A stretch of DNA of 64,000 nt from NCBI RefSeq assembly GCF_022682495.2, contig NC_071390.1, positions 154,976,583-155,040,582 of the forward strand, given 5' to 3'. Positions 48,106 to 60,385 of this stretch are shown piece by piece. The DNA is from Desmodus rotundus (lineage: Eukaryota; Chordata; Mammalia; Chiroptera; Phyllostomidae). A program made the translations under genes and the position numbers. Position 1 is the first letter of the stretch. Each line of letters begins with the position of its first letter. The notes under the pieces were generated by a model. The model ran no database searches, was not told the origin of the DNA, and saw only the letters and a program-made list of their open reading frames with translations.

Positions 48106-48549
48106 AAGAACGCCAGAATGGGGTCAAGGATAATGGGAGCTGAAAAAAATGTCCTAGGATTTGAAATCTAGACCAACATTTTTTTCTGATGGCTCCCTGT
48201 TGTCAAAATCAGGACAAACTTGTCTATATTAAGGTCTATTATTTCTTCTCTTTCTTTGGTATTTATATACTTCATTCCATTCCATTACTTCTTGAAGGTT
48301 GTTTAAGCCCAGATTAGATTATAAAATACTTTAAGTTATTGATGAACTGTTTCACCTTTTTAACTCCTTAATGTATTGTGATTCCTGCAATGTATTGTTG
48401 CTGAAATGAAGTATGTAGAGGCAGAAAGAGAAACTTTTTCTATTTGGGCACTACCCGAAAAATGGAATAGGTTTACAAGAGAATAAGAAGCTCAATGGTA
48501 AACCCTTTCAAGCTGAATTATGATGACTTTTTATAAGGAAGAATAGTAT

Positions 48550-48710
48550 CATTGATTGAGCACCTATTATACTCTAGGTAATATATTGTGTGCTTTATTA
48601 ATGCCATTTCATTGACATGCACAGCCATTGTGATAAGTAAATACAATTAATTCCATTGATATGAAAGGTTAGAATTCCACTGATGTGAGAGGTGAGAACC
48701 ATCCATTCTC
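48550..48710 (-). repeat. Probable MIR or L2 fragment, antisense
   Basis: ATTGATTGAGCACCTATTAT followed by a CTCTAGGTAATATATTGTGT part is the usual antisense start of these elements. The rest is strongly diverged. Confidence 0.4.
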
Positions 48711-49540
48711 AAATGGCTAGTTAGGAGCCGAGGCTGGATTCCACTCTAAGAAGGAAGAAACCAAAACATATGTTCTCGTTTCAGAGAGAGGAGCTTTGGG
48801 CTGAATGTCCATTTGTGTCATTAATATTAATATGATACCTTGACAACATTCCCGTAGGAGACTCCTCCTTGATTTTGCAGTTAGGTCTCTATTGCATCTA
48901 GAACAAATGAGCAAAGCCCACAGTTTCCTACAAAAATAAGATTCATTCTGTGTCATTTGTATTTTAAGCCCTTTTCTTAGGGGGAAAAAGAAATTCACAT
49001 GTTGTTATACTTTTACAAGGCACAATAATTTTCTTTTATAACCTGAATGAAAAAAAAGTACCAAAATTTCTGCTGTTTCCTGTGACTCTGAGTGATTTGA
49101 AATTTCACCATTAGTCATAGAACAAGATTAACTACTTGCAGATAATAATGAAGGCACTGTTGAATTCATTTAAATGATTGAATGAAGTGTTTGAGAAAGG
49201 AAGTCATACAGAGCCATATAATTTTATTTTTCTTTCCATTGCTGCACGGATTTAATTCCTGCAATATATGGAGAGAAAACAGTGTAGTACCTTGAAATTT
49301 CCCATATGACATCTAGTGCTGTTGCAATGACAAAGACACCCTGCGGCAAATATTTTCTTTGCGTAGCATCCCTCTTGTCATGTTATTTTTGTCGGAAAAT
49401 GATTTATTAGAAAGTTTCTACAGGATGGAGCCTAAATAAATCATGTTGGCTGGATATTAAGGAACTATAACAATCAAATATAGAGGTAAATGTGATAGCT
49501 ATTAAAAGTCCGTGTGAGTCATCAATGCTTCAGCCTAACC
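48711..49540. other. AT-rich unique DNA
   Basis: No gene recognised. The 93-codon minus frame (48717-48998) has no domain seen. Confidence 0.4.
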
Positions 49541-49737
49541 CAGCGGTTCTCAAAGAGTGGTCCCTGCACCGGCATCACCGGCAGCAACTGGTGGTTTGTT
49601 AGAAATGTACATTCTTAGGCCCTTGCCTTGGACCTGCTGAATCTGAAACTCTTGCGAGTGAGCCCTGCAGTCTGTGTTTTCATCATTTCATCAGCCCTCC
49701 AGCAGAATCTGATACTGCTAAAGATTGAAAAATACTG
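49541..49737 (+). repeat. MER20 (hAT-Charlie)
   Basis: Good match in sense order from CAGCGGTTCTCAAAGAGTGG through TTTGTTAGAAATGTACATTC, GGACCTGCTGAATCTGAAAC and AGTCTGTGTTTTCATCA to GATTGAAAAATACTG. Nearly full length, both terminal repeats recognisable. Confidence 0.8.
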
Positions 49738-49798
49738 CCCTAATTTCATGGTTAGATTTGGAAAAAATGTATATCTTATCCATGCCCATCATCTCTAG

Positions 49799-49945
49799 CA
49801 GTGGTTCTTAATAGGTTCTTGAACATTAGAATAATCTGTCAGTCCTTTTAAAAAAATACTTATGTTCAGACCTACTCCAGACAAAGGAAATCAGCATCTC
49901 CCGGGTGGATCTGATAAGCAGAGAGAATTGAGGACGGCTAATCTA
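49799..49945 (+). repeat. hAT-Charlie element (MER3/MER58-like)
   Basis: It opens with CAGTGGTTCTTAATAGGTTC and has CTTTTAAAAAAATACTTATG then GACCTACTCCAGACAAAGGA. This is the layout of small non-autonomous Charlie elements. The subfamily is not fixed. Confidence 0.6.
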
Positions 49946-50139
49946 TGCAGCATTGTTTGTGGTGGGAAGAAAGAAATGTTAGCATAGTGTCAGCAAATCT
50001 GGATCAGATTCTGATCCAAATATCTATTCATGTATAACATCAAATAAATCTTAAAAAGTTGCACATTTCTCCCTCACAAAATTTTTCAAGTGCCAACTGA
50101 GTTGAATTATGTGATCATGCATTATAAGTTATAAATCTT

Positions 50140-50288
50140 GCTACTCGTGGTCCAAGACAGGAAGTTCCTGATCTTGGTTAGAACTGTAGAACCTCCAGCT
50201 GCACGAGAGACTTGATGAGACAGAGCCTGCATTTTAAAGTGGTCTGTTATTCATATACATATTCATGTTTGAGAAGCACCGTTCTACA
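50140..50288 (+). repeat. MER20-like element
   Basis: CTCGTGGTCCAAGACAG at the start, GAGCCTGCATTTTAAAGTGG in the middle and ATGTTTGAGAAGCACCGTTC at the end fit a MER20 in sense orientation. More diverged than the copy at 49541. Confidence 0.55.
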
Positions 50289-52380
50289 GCATGAGGCCAA
50301 GATAAGTCATCATCATAAGATATGAACAGGAAAATGCACTTACATAAAATTTTTGCATACTATATCCCATTACTAAAAATCTATTTAGCTTTAAAAGAGT
50401 GAGGGGTAAAAAAAGGGGGAGTGAGATAAATTTAGAATAAGCATTTCAGCTTCACAGTTTCACTGTGATCTTTCACTTTGGAACTGAAAACAAAAAGGCC
50501 CTGTGAGTCTGTTTGTTCAGCAAGGATATAAATGGGTACAGGTTCCCTCAGGGCTTGCTGGGTTACGAACTTAAGAGCAATTCAAGTGTGAAGAATAATT
50601 CACTTCAAGGTTGCTGTTCAAAGTTTGACACAGAGCAAGAGAATATAGGCTGAGCTGATAAACAACCAGCAACAAGAAGTCTGTCAGAAACTACGTGTCA
50701 ATAAACACATGTACACTGATTTGTTATTATTATTATTCTTATTATTACTGACTTTCATAAACAGACTTACAAGTTTAAATCAACACATCATAGGTAATGT
50801 TGCTGTAATAACATATCAAAAAAATAAGAGAAAGTAACCAGAAAATGTGACTCATGTGGATGATTTAACGTTGAGCTTGATTTCCTTCAGCACGCACCCC
50901 TTCCTGCTTACACAAGTGCAGTTACGAAGGCATAACTCTTCTTGTAACAAAGTTGCTGTATCCCTCTGCTCTTTAGGGAAAGTAATAAACTGCTAGGCAA
51001 ACAATAAGTCCAGTAAATACCCCTATACACTTCAGCTCATCAGTTGTGTAAATTTTATCGACTTGCTATGATCACGTTACTCGGATTTGCTGTCTGTAAG
51101 GATGAAAAGCTGTTATAAAGGCGAATAAATGGATCCCACTGGCCCACAAATAAATGTTCAACCAAAAACGCTGTGGAAGAGTAGCTTTGTATTCCACCAT
51201 CTGGTGTTTCTGAGAATATAACCAAAGCAGCAGTAGGTGGTAGTGGGAAAACACCCGTTTCATTTTCATCCTTGAGAAAACAGTGGCATTTGGAAAACAC
51301 ATGCATCCTCTTTTCTGGGTCGACTACCTAAAGACCATCTAATATAAAAGGATTTATTTTTCCAAGAGTTTTCCACTTTAGTGAATCCCACCATATTAGC
51401 GATGGGGGAAGTGCTAGACTGGTAGACCTGACATCTAACATGCCCTAGTTTTCTGCATACAGAGTGAGCACCATGGTGAATAATTCAGAACTCCAAAGCT
51501 GGGGAAGGCCGGAGGAAAGTGTCTGAGTGAAACATGTGTGGAGGCCAATAAATTCTCAGAGGACCGAGAGGTCACATCTCAAAATTTCAACTACATTAAC
51601 CTTCACATTAGTTAAAGCACCTTACATGAGATCGTAAAAGGTAAGTATGAATCCACTGATCAACCCAGTCTTCTTTTATATTCCAGTCATTCCAAGCATT
51701 TTAATTTAGCACTTGTAAATCTCAGGCATTTTGAAACTTCATCTTTGTTATAATCATTATTTTCTAGCTAAATAAATCTATTTCCTTCATCCGACTCTAC
51801 CTTGTAAGCATTGCTCCTATATTTTCATAGGCATAGGATCAGATGTACATTTTAGCTGCAATTTAAAATTTTAACTAGTTCTATTTTATGTACCTTTAGG
51901 CCTGATTCTGATGGATGTAGAAAACTTATTGAAATCATTTTTAGGTCAAAGCCTGAGTCCAGGGTCAAGATGGAGAAAAAAGACCATTCTGGTTCATATT
52001 TCAATATCTTGCCACACTTATATTAAGAAAAGATTCACAGCCAATTCTTCCAAATATTTTCACACACCTCTATCAAATGCTTATGGTAAACAGCATCCTG
52101 GAAAGTAGAGAGTGCATTGAATGAAAAACAACAAAAACATAGAGGTTCTAGTATAAGAGATGGTGTTAACCATGAAATCTTAGGTAAAATATGTCACTTT
52201 ACTGTGTTCCAGTTTCCATATGTACAAAATACTTAGATATGATTGAATGTATATTCAATCTATGATTATATAATTTCCAAATCCTCTAAGAGTTATTTTA
52301 TATGTTCATCAACTAAAATCGCTTGTAGGAAAGAGAAAGAAAGCACACCATATGGCTGAAGGCCTTACAAAGTACTAACA
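50289..52380. other. AT-rich unique DNA
   Basis: A TTA-rich run lies at about 50722-50748. Two overlapping minus frames of 83 and 76 codons (51055-51306) carry no recognisable domain. No gene seen. Confidence 0.4.
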
Positions 52381-52384
52381 ACTT

Positions 52385-52568
52385 CTATTAGTTGGGCGTT
52401 TACTAGGAGCCAGGCACTGTTCTGAGCACTTCTTACGTACTGTCTTTCTCTATTACCATAATACTCTATCTGCATTTCACACATGGGAAAATCGAGTCTC
52501 AAAGAAGTAACTAACTTGTCTGTTGTCTCACGGCTCATGAGAGATGCTCCCAGGGCTTCGGTCCAGAC
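52385..52568 (-). repeat. MIR SINE, antisense
   Basis: Antisense order: CTAGGAGCCAGGCACTGTTC with TGAGCACTTCTTACGT, then TTCACACATGGGAAAATCGA with GTCTCAAAGAAGTAACTAAC, then a TCACGGCTCATGAGAGATGC block and a CAGGGCTTCGGTCCAGAC end. Confidence 0.7.
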
Positions 52569-53180
52569 AATCAGCTTTTGGAAGCTGTAGTATCACCATT
52601 TTTCATCTGTGAAGTGCCATCTAAAAATATCTTGACTTCAATATATTTAAATCTGTTATAGTATTTCCAACGCATATTTCCACTGCTGGTACTGCATAAT
52701 CTGGAGAGCCTTGTCGGGTCCCACAAAAACTGCGATTGTTCCGATTGACTAGTACAACCAAACATTTCACACAATAAGTTATGTACCCACGAAGTAGTTA
52801 ACCTCATTTCTCATATACCCAGAGAGCAGCTTCTGATGTTCGACAATAATCTCTATGACCAGGTAACACAGATATATAATTCAAAATGCAGTCTCCTCGA
52901 GGTTAAGCCCACAGTCTATTTTGTGTCCTACAGTGGGGCACATTTCAATTCTATTTAATACGTGTATGACTAAAATATATTTTATGGGTATGGGTAATTC
53001 ATGCATTATGTGTTTTTACAGACTTATGCTTTTACCATTCTGTGGTACTCCGTTATCATCTACAAAGGGAGTCAACCGGTTTCCTGCGAAGAATGAACGC
53101 CCAATGGAAATCCTCACACAGCGTTTCCTGACAAAGTCCCAGTGTGGCTAGCCTGCCTCACTTGAAGATAAGAAAAAAAA
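52569..53180. other. Unique DNA
   Basis: No gene or named repeat. The frames at 52571-52807 (minus) and 52921-53151 (plus) are not recognisable. Confidence 0.4.
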
Positions 53181-53194
53181 AGAGAGAATATTTT

Positions 53195-53454
53195 GCCCTG
53201 GCCATTGTGACTCAGTTGGTTGGAATGTTAACCATAACCAAAACATTGCAGGTTCGATTCCCAGTCAGGGCACATACCTAGGTTGCGGCTTTGATCCCCA
53301 GTCCAGGCGCATATGATCTCCTCCTGGTACATACAGGAGGCAACCCTCAGTGCATCTCTCTCTCATATCGATGTATCTCTTTCTCCCTTTCTCTCTAAAA
53401 ACAATGAAAAAATGTCCTCAGATGAGGACAAAAACAAATTTTTAAAAAAAAGAA
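53195..53454 (+). repeat. VES SINE (bat tRNA-derived)
   Basis: It opens with GCCCTGGCCATTGTGACTCA, the tRNA-like head with an A-box. A perfect B-box, GGTTCGATTCC, is at 53251-53261. A second, diverged B-box-like repeat follows (GGCTTTGATCCCC near 53286). Then come the CT-rich TCTCTCTCTCATATCGATGT part and the TGTCCTCAGATGAGGACAAA tail with poly(A). VES SINEs are restricted to bats, and this family identifies the host lineage. Flanking 14-bp copies (53181-53194 AGAGAGAATATTTT and 53455-53468 AGAAAGAATAATTT) look like a target duplication with two differences. Confidence 0.9.
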
Positions 53455-53469
53455 AGAAAGAATAATTTG

Positions 53470-54215
53470 AAGATTCGAAGAAAGACAAGACTGAAATTTA
53501 GCCAATGTTCCCATAGGAAAATGACCCTGCAGGACAAATAACAGTTGTCTGAGAAGTTCAGTTCTTAAAAAGAAATTGAATTACTATACTTAGTGAAGCA
53601 AAATGAACTGAACAGACAAATTAAGAAATTTGAGAAAGTATAATGAATAACTCCAAAAAGCAATAGAGATTATTAGTAACATGAAGAAACAACAGCAGTT
53701 TTAAAGAACTAGGTGTGAATGTTAAATGTGATAAAATATAATTGCTGAAATAAAAGAAAAAAACACGATAAAAATAAAAGAAAGTGGAGATCTGAAATAG
53801 AACCGTCATCATCCATATATTGGGAATCCAGCTAAAGAGAATATGAAAATCTGGAGAATATATTTGGGATTTTCAGACAGAATTGACATGTTAAATAAAA
53901 AGGAATGAAAGTTAGCCTGACAACAATTTCTTAACAATAATAATGAAAGCCAGAATAATATTGTTCAAATAATTAGGGGAAAATAACAATTATTTTAGAA
54001 TTTTATATATGGCCAGGTTATCATTCAACAACTCAGTTGAAATAAAGTTGTTTTTAAACAATTACAGGTAAAGCAAAGGGCATTTATTATCAACAGACCT
54101 CATTAATGAGATTTCTAAAGGATTTACTTCAGAAAGAAAGCGGATCGATAATGTCATATATGTATGCCTTAAAAAGTACAACAAAATGAACAATTAAAAA
54201 ATAAAAATAAAACAC
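53470..54215 (+). repeat. L1/HAL1-type LINE fragment
   Basis: The stretch 53930-54140 follows an old L1 or HAL1: GAATTTTATATATGGCCAGG, TTGAAATAAAGTTGTTTTTA, TTATTATCAACAGACCTCAT, and GATTTACTTCAGAAAGAAAG. The preceding A-rich part (53470-53930) probably belongs to the same element. The reading frame is lost. Confidence 0.6.
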
Positions 54216-55690
54216 AAAAAATTTAAACATAAAAACACTTTTTTTTCATCCATTGATCTACACAAGAACTTTATACTCGCCAATCGACATGCCATGGAAT
54301 GCTACCGCATGTCTTCCTTATTTGCAAATTCTATATTTTCTCCCTGTTCTCATGTATCTGGTAAACTCCCAATAATTGCCCCAGATCAAAGTTTTTCCAC
54401 CATTGGTCGGGTTTCCAAACCATCCTGAGACCAACTGAATAAACCTGGTACATATTTCTTTTACAGGCTTTGTTGCATGTATTATTTATCTAATAAATAA
54501 TTACTAAGCAATTATTTTGTTTCAGGCACTATTTTTGGCACTAAGAAGGCCATCACAGACATATAGTGCCTCTGCTTTCATGCAGTTTCCATTAGTAAAC
54601 AATTACAAATTGCGTTATTATAAATAGTTATTTATGAATAGTTATAAAATCTTTTCTATTAGTTAAGTCACTAAGGGCATGCGAGAACTAATTCATCTTC
54701 AGACTCTCAAGTTTCAGAGTCAGTTGAGACTCGGCCTACCACACTTGATTACATTCAGATGGGCGTACATGAAGATTGAGTAGGCTAGATAGAGCCACTT
54801 AATTATGTTTATTAGTAGAATACATCTTGGTCATTAATGGACAAGAATCACTACCTTATATCTACAAACAATAGCGCATCATTTATTTCCGTGTTCATCA
54901 CCTCTGAGCTATAGTCCACACATAGATTACACAAAGTAGAAGAACTGTTCAATAGGTACCTGCGCTCAAGTGTCACATTCCATTTTAATGTGCAAATATA
55001 AGTATTGCATACTAAAGCTTGAAAGCAGAAAGAAAATTATTCATGTTTTTCAGAAGTAGTTTACTATTTAGAATTATTTATGATTAGTGAGAAATACTGT
55101 TTTCTGCTACCTGCATGATTCAGGAGAGATAACTAAGCCTTGTTTTCTTTATCTGTAAAAAGTGTTACTAATAACACCTGCCCCAACTGCACTTACGGGA
55201 ATTATAATAGGTAAAAAGGAAAAGAGAGGGCAGGTTCTTTAAATCTCAAAAGAACAATGCAAACAGGAGAAATGTAATGAAGTGTAATGAATCTACTGAA
55301 ATGTAAGCTCCAAAAAGGCAAAAATTGTTACCTGTTTTGTTCACTGTTAAATACACAGTATCCCACCCACACTTGTGTCTACCATAATAAAATATTGCTG
55401 GTGTTAATATATCAATAACGGATGTACATAAATATATAAAACCCCAATCATTTATTCTTCCCAAGTGCAAATATCCAAAATAAATTAACCATAAAATTTG
55501 AGAAGTTTGAAGAGTTTCTTAATTTGAAATCTGAAAGACATTTATTTTGTCAGATTAGTGAATGCATAATTATACTACTACATCCATAAAACCAAAATGA
55601 AGATTTCTCTTTATACTGTTGAAAAATGAGTTGCACCAGAGATTAATTAAGAAAAAATAACAGGCAGTGTTTTGATGGAAGCTAATTATT
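54216..55690. other. AT-rich unique DNA
   Basis: A weak L2-like phrase, TTTCAGGCACTATTTTTGGC, occurs near 54522. No gene recognised. Confidence 0.4.
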
Positions 55691-55691
55691 A

Positions 55692-55701
55692 TGTGTGTGC
55701 T

Positions 55702-55730
<29 letters not shown>
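55692..55730. repeat. (TG)n microsatellite
   Basis: TGTGTGTG, one interruption (CT), then fourteen uninterrupted TG units to 55730. Confidence 0.9.
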
Positions 55731-55733
<3 letters not shown>

Positions 55734-55801
55734 AAGCTTTGAAATTTGAAGAATATCCATGCGTCTGTTTAGTATGGTTATCAGATATTCAAAACACTAC
55801 T

Positions 55802-56011
55802 CCCTGGCTGGTGTGGCTCAATGAATTGAGCGCTGACCTGCAAACCAAAGGGTCATCAGTTTGATTCCCAGTCAGGGTGCATGCCTGGGTTGAGGGCCAG
55901 GTCCCCTGTAGGGGGTGTGTGAGAGGCAACCACACATTAATGTTTCTCTCCCTCTCTTTCTCCCTCCCTTACCCTCTCTCTAAAAATAAATAAAATCTTT
56001 TTTTAAAAAAA
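55802..56011 (+). repeat. VES SINE, second subfamily
   Basis: CCCTGGCTGGTGTGGCTCAA head, GCGCTGACCTGCAAACCAAA body, a decayed B-box (AGTTTGATTCC), then GGTGTGTGAGAGGCAACCAC, a CTCTCCCTCTCTTTCTCCC run and an A-rich tail. It differs in its middle from the copy at 53195, so the two belong to different VES subfamilies. I see no clear target duplication. Confidence 0.88.
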
Positions 56012-57160
56012 GGCTACAGTGCAAGTTATGCCATTAAATTCTGTTGCCCCTCTTCTTTTCCTACAGGTGCTCCAGTAGTCTACTCCCCCCAGAATGGAGC
56101 AAGTCACCCTACACGCCTATGCCCTCATTCTAGTGATAGAGTCATCTCCCCACTGCCTTCCTAAAACCGTTTTCCCATGAGAAAGCCCTAAGTTACAGGC
56201 AGCGTCACTTCTCACTATGGGCTTCCAGAAACGTGTGCCACTTTTACAAATTTTCCATGATATAATGTATTAGGCAAGATATTCATCGACAGAATACTTT
56301 TTAAAAGACTTACCGGGACTCTCTATCTATTCAAATCAGGGAGAAAGTAATCTTTACTGAAAGGTTCAGCCTGATAATGATGATAGAAGTGTATTAAGAG
56401 CAACATTTATTAAGATTTCAGTAGAGTGGTGTCAGTCTCTCATTGAAAAACCCTGAATAATATGTGGCATCATATGAATTATTTACTATTCACAACATAA
56501 TATGTTAGCATGCCAAGAATAATGGTCAGAAAGTGTTACTCTATAACCAACATACTTATTCCTTCAACAACCCTAGCCTGGGTAGGGTCCTTATTCCAAG
56601 TCAAGGAATGGAGCAAGGGGAAGATGCTGGAAGCTGGGGTTCCAAAGGTTCAGTGTTTTATATTCTAATTTGTTCCATCCCTCTGTGTAGTGAAAGCGGT
56701 ACCGCTCCCACCGGAACAGTGCCTGGTCTGAAGTCCATAGGGATCAGCTAGGTAAAGTAGAATTGAGGGAGTATCCTATGTTTGTTAGCTTAAATGGTTA
56801 CATTCTCCACCCATATTGCCACCTTCTGGCTGTTAATAGCCTCAGCCAACAGGAAAGAATCTCCTTTTCTGTGAATTTTACTTCCCCTTGGGCTGGGCGA
56901 CTCTCTGCTAGACTGCCTTTAAATGCTTATTACCTCTTTATGACCCTTACCAATAAAACCAAACAAACACAGCCCTCAAATATTACACCGACCTATTGAG
57001 TACATGAGCACCCTTAGCACAGTGAAAATATTCTCTGTAGGAATCCAGGAGTACGTAGTAGACTCATGCAATGAAAACAGGGCAGAAAAAAAATAGAACT
57101 GGAATGTAACTCTAACACACACTAAGGCACTGGATGATTTCAGTAAGTCACTTCATTTCT
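56012..57160. other. Unique DNA
   Basis: Balanced composition at 56020-56250 and 56560-56900. The frames at 56533-56999 have no recognisable domain. No gene seen. Confidence 0.4.
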
Positions 57161-57589
57161 TTTTTTTTTTTAGTGTATTTTGTTGATTATACTGTTTCAG
57201 TCGTCCCAATGTCTTTCTCCCCTTTATCCCCCCCAATCCTCCAGCATTCCCCTCCTTCTGATTCACGCCCATGGGTCATACATATAAGTGCTTTGGCTCC
57301 TCTATTTCCCATACTATTCTTAACCTCCCCTGTCTATTTTGTACCTACCATTTACGCTTCTTATTCCCTGTACCTTCCCCCCATTTTCACCTCCCCCTCC
57401 CCACTGGTGACCCCCATGTGATCTCCATTTCTCTGATTCTGTTCCTATTTTAGTTGTTTGCTTAGTTTTTGCTTTTGTTTTTTATGTTCAGTTGCTGATA
57501 GTTATGGGTTTGTTGTCATTTTACTGTTCATAGTTCTATCTTCTATTTCTTAGATATCGCTGTATTTCTTTCTGTTCATTTCCTACTTT
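57161..57589 (-). repeat. Bat L1 3' end, antisense
   Basis: A T run at 57161-57172 is the poly(A) tail on the minus strand. It is followed by TTGTTGATTATACTGTTTCA with GTCGTCCCAATGTCTTTC, then C-rich text (ACCTCCCCCTCCCCACTGGT). This is the antisense layout of the 3' untranslated end of L1s of bats. The plus-strand frames here are artefacts of the C/T-rich strand. Confidence 0.75.
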
Positions 57590-57640
57590 GTAAAATAAAA
57601 GAAAACTGGGTGATGTAAAATAAAAGAAAACAGGGTGAAT
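57590..57640. repeat. Tandem duplication of a 25-bp unit
   Basis: GTAAAATAAAAGAAAACTGG plus GTGAT at 57590-57614 is followed directly by GTAAAATAAAAGAAAACAGG plus GTGAAT, which differs by one substitution and one added base. It adjoins the 5' side of the antisense L1. Confidence 0.85.
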
Positions 57641-59360
57641 GTACAGCCCCAGAAAAGAAAAAATAACTAAATATCCAAGAGATTGGAGTTGTGTCTGGGA
57701 GGAACAAGCAATTTCTACACTTTGGTTGCTTGCTCAGCCCTCGGACAGTGCATTCCAGCCACGTGCATGAGTGGTGTGGGTAAAGATGACTTATTGAGAA
57801 GTAATGCCTTTTGAAAATAGCTCTCCTTAAAATGTTTTTTCTATAGATTTCACTTCTCTGGGAAAAGCACCTTTATGGAATTTCTCATATGTTGACATTA
57901 ATGAGGCTGGGAACTCCTCCACAGGAAAGCCTAAGACTTATTCAGTTACTTTCAATTATCAAAATTAGTAGCAAGATGGTAGAAGTCAACAAGGGGCCCT
58001 CGCCTACTGAAATTCTGGAGGTAGCTTGTAAAGCATGGCTTTCATTAGAGGACTGGTTTTCATTGATGGTGCTGCTCCATCCATACAATCAGAACGAGAG
58101 AAGATGAGGAAGCACAAAGCAATTGCCCACTAAAGAATGTCCTAACCCTTTCCCCCTGGTTCCAGACCCGAGCTAGATGTTGGACCTAATTACCAGGTAC
58201 TGAACTATATTGGCCCCAGGAAAGGACAACACTGTCACCACATGGCAAAAAAAATGTTGCAATGATTTCCCCAGGCCTCTCATAAAGGGATTGACATTGG
58301 TAATGGTACACTTGAAAAAGCAGAATAATACCAAGACATTTCAAGGACTTTTTGAACACAGGATATGAACTAATATCGATAGCCATTCATTTAGTTCTGT
58401 GCTGTGTATGTTTTTAGGTCCTAAGAACCCAGCAAAATTAGCTAAGGCCTTTGATGTAGTTCTACACTTTGAGTTCTACTCTTTCTCTTACCCAGTCTTC
58501 TTTCCCTCTGAGTCCCGTGGATATAGATCCCAAGCGCCCTCCCAATATTTCATGCATATATATATCCATCTCAGAATCTATTTTGCTCTGAAGTTTTGTG
58601 CTTCTTCATTAAATACTTGAGTCTGTGCAAATATGGAACAGGCAAACAGGCTTTGCGAGAAATGAGGGCTTAATAAAATCAAATATGATTTTTATTTTAA
58701 AACTTTCCAGTTCATAAAACTAAACAGTAGGGAGAAAAAGTGCTGAACAAGCAGAACTTTAAAATTAACAAATTTTATAGGCAGTGAGTGACAGCCAAAA
58801 GCAGGAGTAGAAAATAAGAACTTGAAATTATACATGACAACACTATAGAATATTAATAATTTGTGTGAATGCTAACTCTTTTAAGGAAAATGAACTTTCA
58901 ATTTATATTAGTTCTTCTTAGTACTATCTGTAAAACTGAGATCTTCAATAGTTTAAGGTCTCTCTAATAATTACTGGGATATAAAAAATATAATGAGTAG
59001 CAAGCACCCTAAACTCTTTACTTCCATCTCTTGCTCATTCCCTGCTCCCCCATAAACCTTGTGGCAATATGAAAATAGTCACAATGTGGAAAGTTAACTT
59101 GTCATGTGCTCAGAAAAGATTAATGTCTCCATCTGCTAAAGTGAATAAAAGCAACAAGACTCCCAATTGTTCTGGGTATACAAAATGCTGAAATACAGAA
59201 AAAACACTGCATGGTGTTTCTTTTTGGACTCAAGATAAAAAATGGGCTGCGGTTGGAAATTAACTTTTGCCAAATTAGGTCTAACTGTTGCCCTATGCCC
59301 AACTCAATTGTCAGCATAAAGTCCTCAGTGAAGTTATAATCTAGTGAGCAAAACGAGGTA
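57641..59360. other. AT-rich unique DNA
   Basis: No gene or named repeat. Short frames only. Confidence 0.4.
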
Positions 59361-59369
59361 CAAATAACA

Positions 59370-59510
59370 TACACATAAAATAAATATGTGTTTATAAATA
59401 TATTTATGCATGTATATTTTATAAACATACTTATGTTTATAAATATATTGTGTTTGTATATAGAAACATAAATATATATAAATATATATGCACATATATA
59501 TTATTTGTTT
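59370..59510. repeat. AT-rich low-complexity tract
   Basis: Almost entirely TA, TTTATAAATA and ATATAT text. GTTTATAAATATATT occurs at about 59390 and again at about 59434. No coding content. Confidence 0.75.
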
Positions 59511-59884
59511 TCAATATTTTGTGAGACTCTATTATGGACCAGTGGCTAAACCTGGTGCTGGGAGTAGCAGGAAAAAAATTAAAATGTTAATTTTACTTAA
59601 GGACTTGCTAACTTTAGGGTTTTGTTTATAAAATTGGGGAATTACAGGGATAAACTTACACAGTTTAGTCCTAAATAGTCTCAGATGAGAAAAAAATCAG
59701 TGAAAAATAAATACACAGAGATGAAACAGGTGATTTTCCTTATGTTAAAATAAAGCTGCTAAGGGAAGACATCAATGAATTTTAGGAACAGAAGGAATTT
59801 TAAAAGCCATTTACTGAAAGCCAGCCATTTACCAATGAAGGATTAGGTACATAGATGCAAGATGAACTCCAAAAGTTGTACAGG

Positions 59885-60085
59885 TTTATTCATCATTTGT
59901 TACCTATATAAATTTGAGCAAGTCAGTTTTCCTCTCTGGGTCTCAGGTTCTTAATCTGCAATTTTACAATAATAATATTGTCTTTCTTATTGGATGGTGT
60001 TGAGTATTGAATAACGAAATATACACTAAAAGATTAAAACGGTGTCTGGCAGATGGTAAGTACTCAATAAGAACAAGTTCTTAAT
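59885..60085 (+). repeat. MIR SINE
   Basis: AAATTTGAGCAAGTCAGTTT, CCTCTCTGGGTCTCAGGTTC, TTAATCTGCAATTTTACAAT, then GGTGTCTGGCAGATGGTAAG and TACTCAATAAGAACAAG. Sense-strand MIR order. Confidence 0.7.
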
Positions 60086-60129
60086 ATTAATGCTGTTGGC
60101 AAGAGAGCCAGCACCCAGCTGTTACAATT

Positions 60130-60385
60130 CTCTATCAAAACTCCATTCAGTACTGTATTGTATATTTAACCATTTGTTGAGAGGGTGGACCTTATGATAA
60201 GTATCCTTATTATAAAAATAATAATAATAAAGAGAGAAGAAGGAAAATTTTGGAGGTAGACATGTTTGTTTCATGGATTGTGGTGATGGTATCATGGATG
60301 GATACATCACTAGACTCATCTGGTTGTATGCATTAAATATGTACAGGTTGTTGTCCATCATACTTGGATAAAGTAGTTTAAAAAA
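60130..60385 (+). repeat. L1 3' end
   Basis: TTCAGTACTGTATTGTATAT, GATTGTGGTGATGGTATCAT with GGATGGATACATCACTAG, and ATGTACAGGTTGTTGTCCAT fit an old L1 3' untranslated end in sense orientation. Confidence 0.6.

Noticed and set aside
53195..53280. A tRNA gene, suggested by A- and B-box matches
   Set aside because: The boxes belong to a VES SINE. The cloverleaf is decayed and the element has the SINE body and poly(A) tail.
57134..57453. Plus-strand frames of 95 and 60 codons
   Set aside because: They lie on the C/T-rich complement of an L1 3' end and are artefacts of that repeat.
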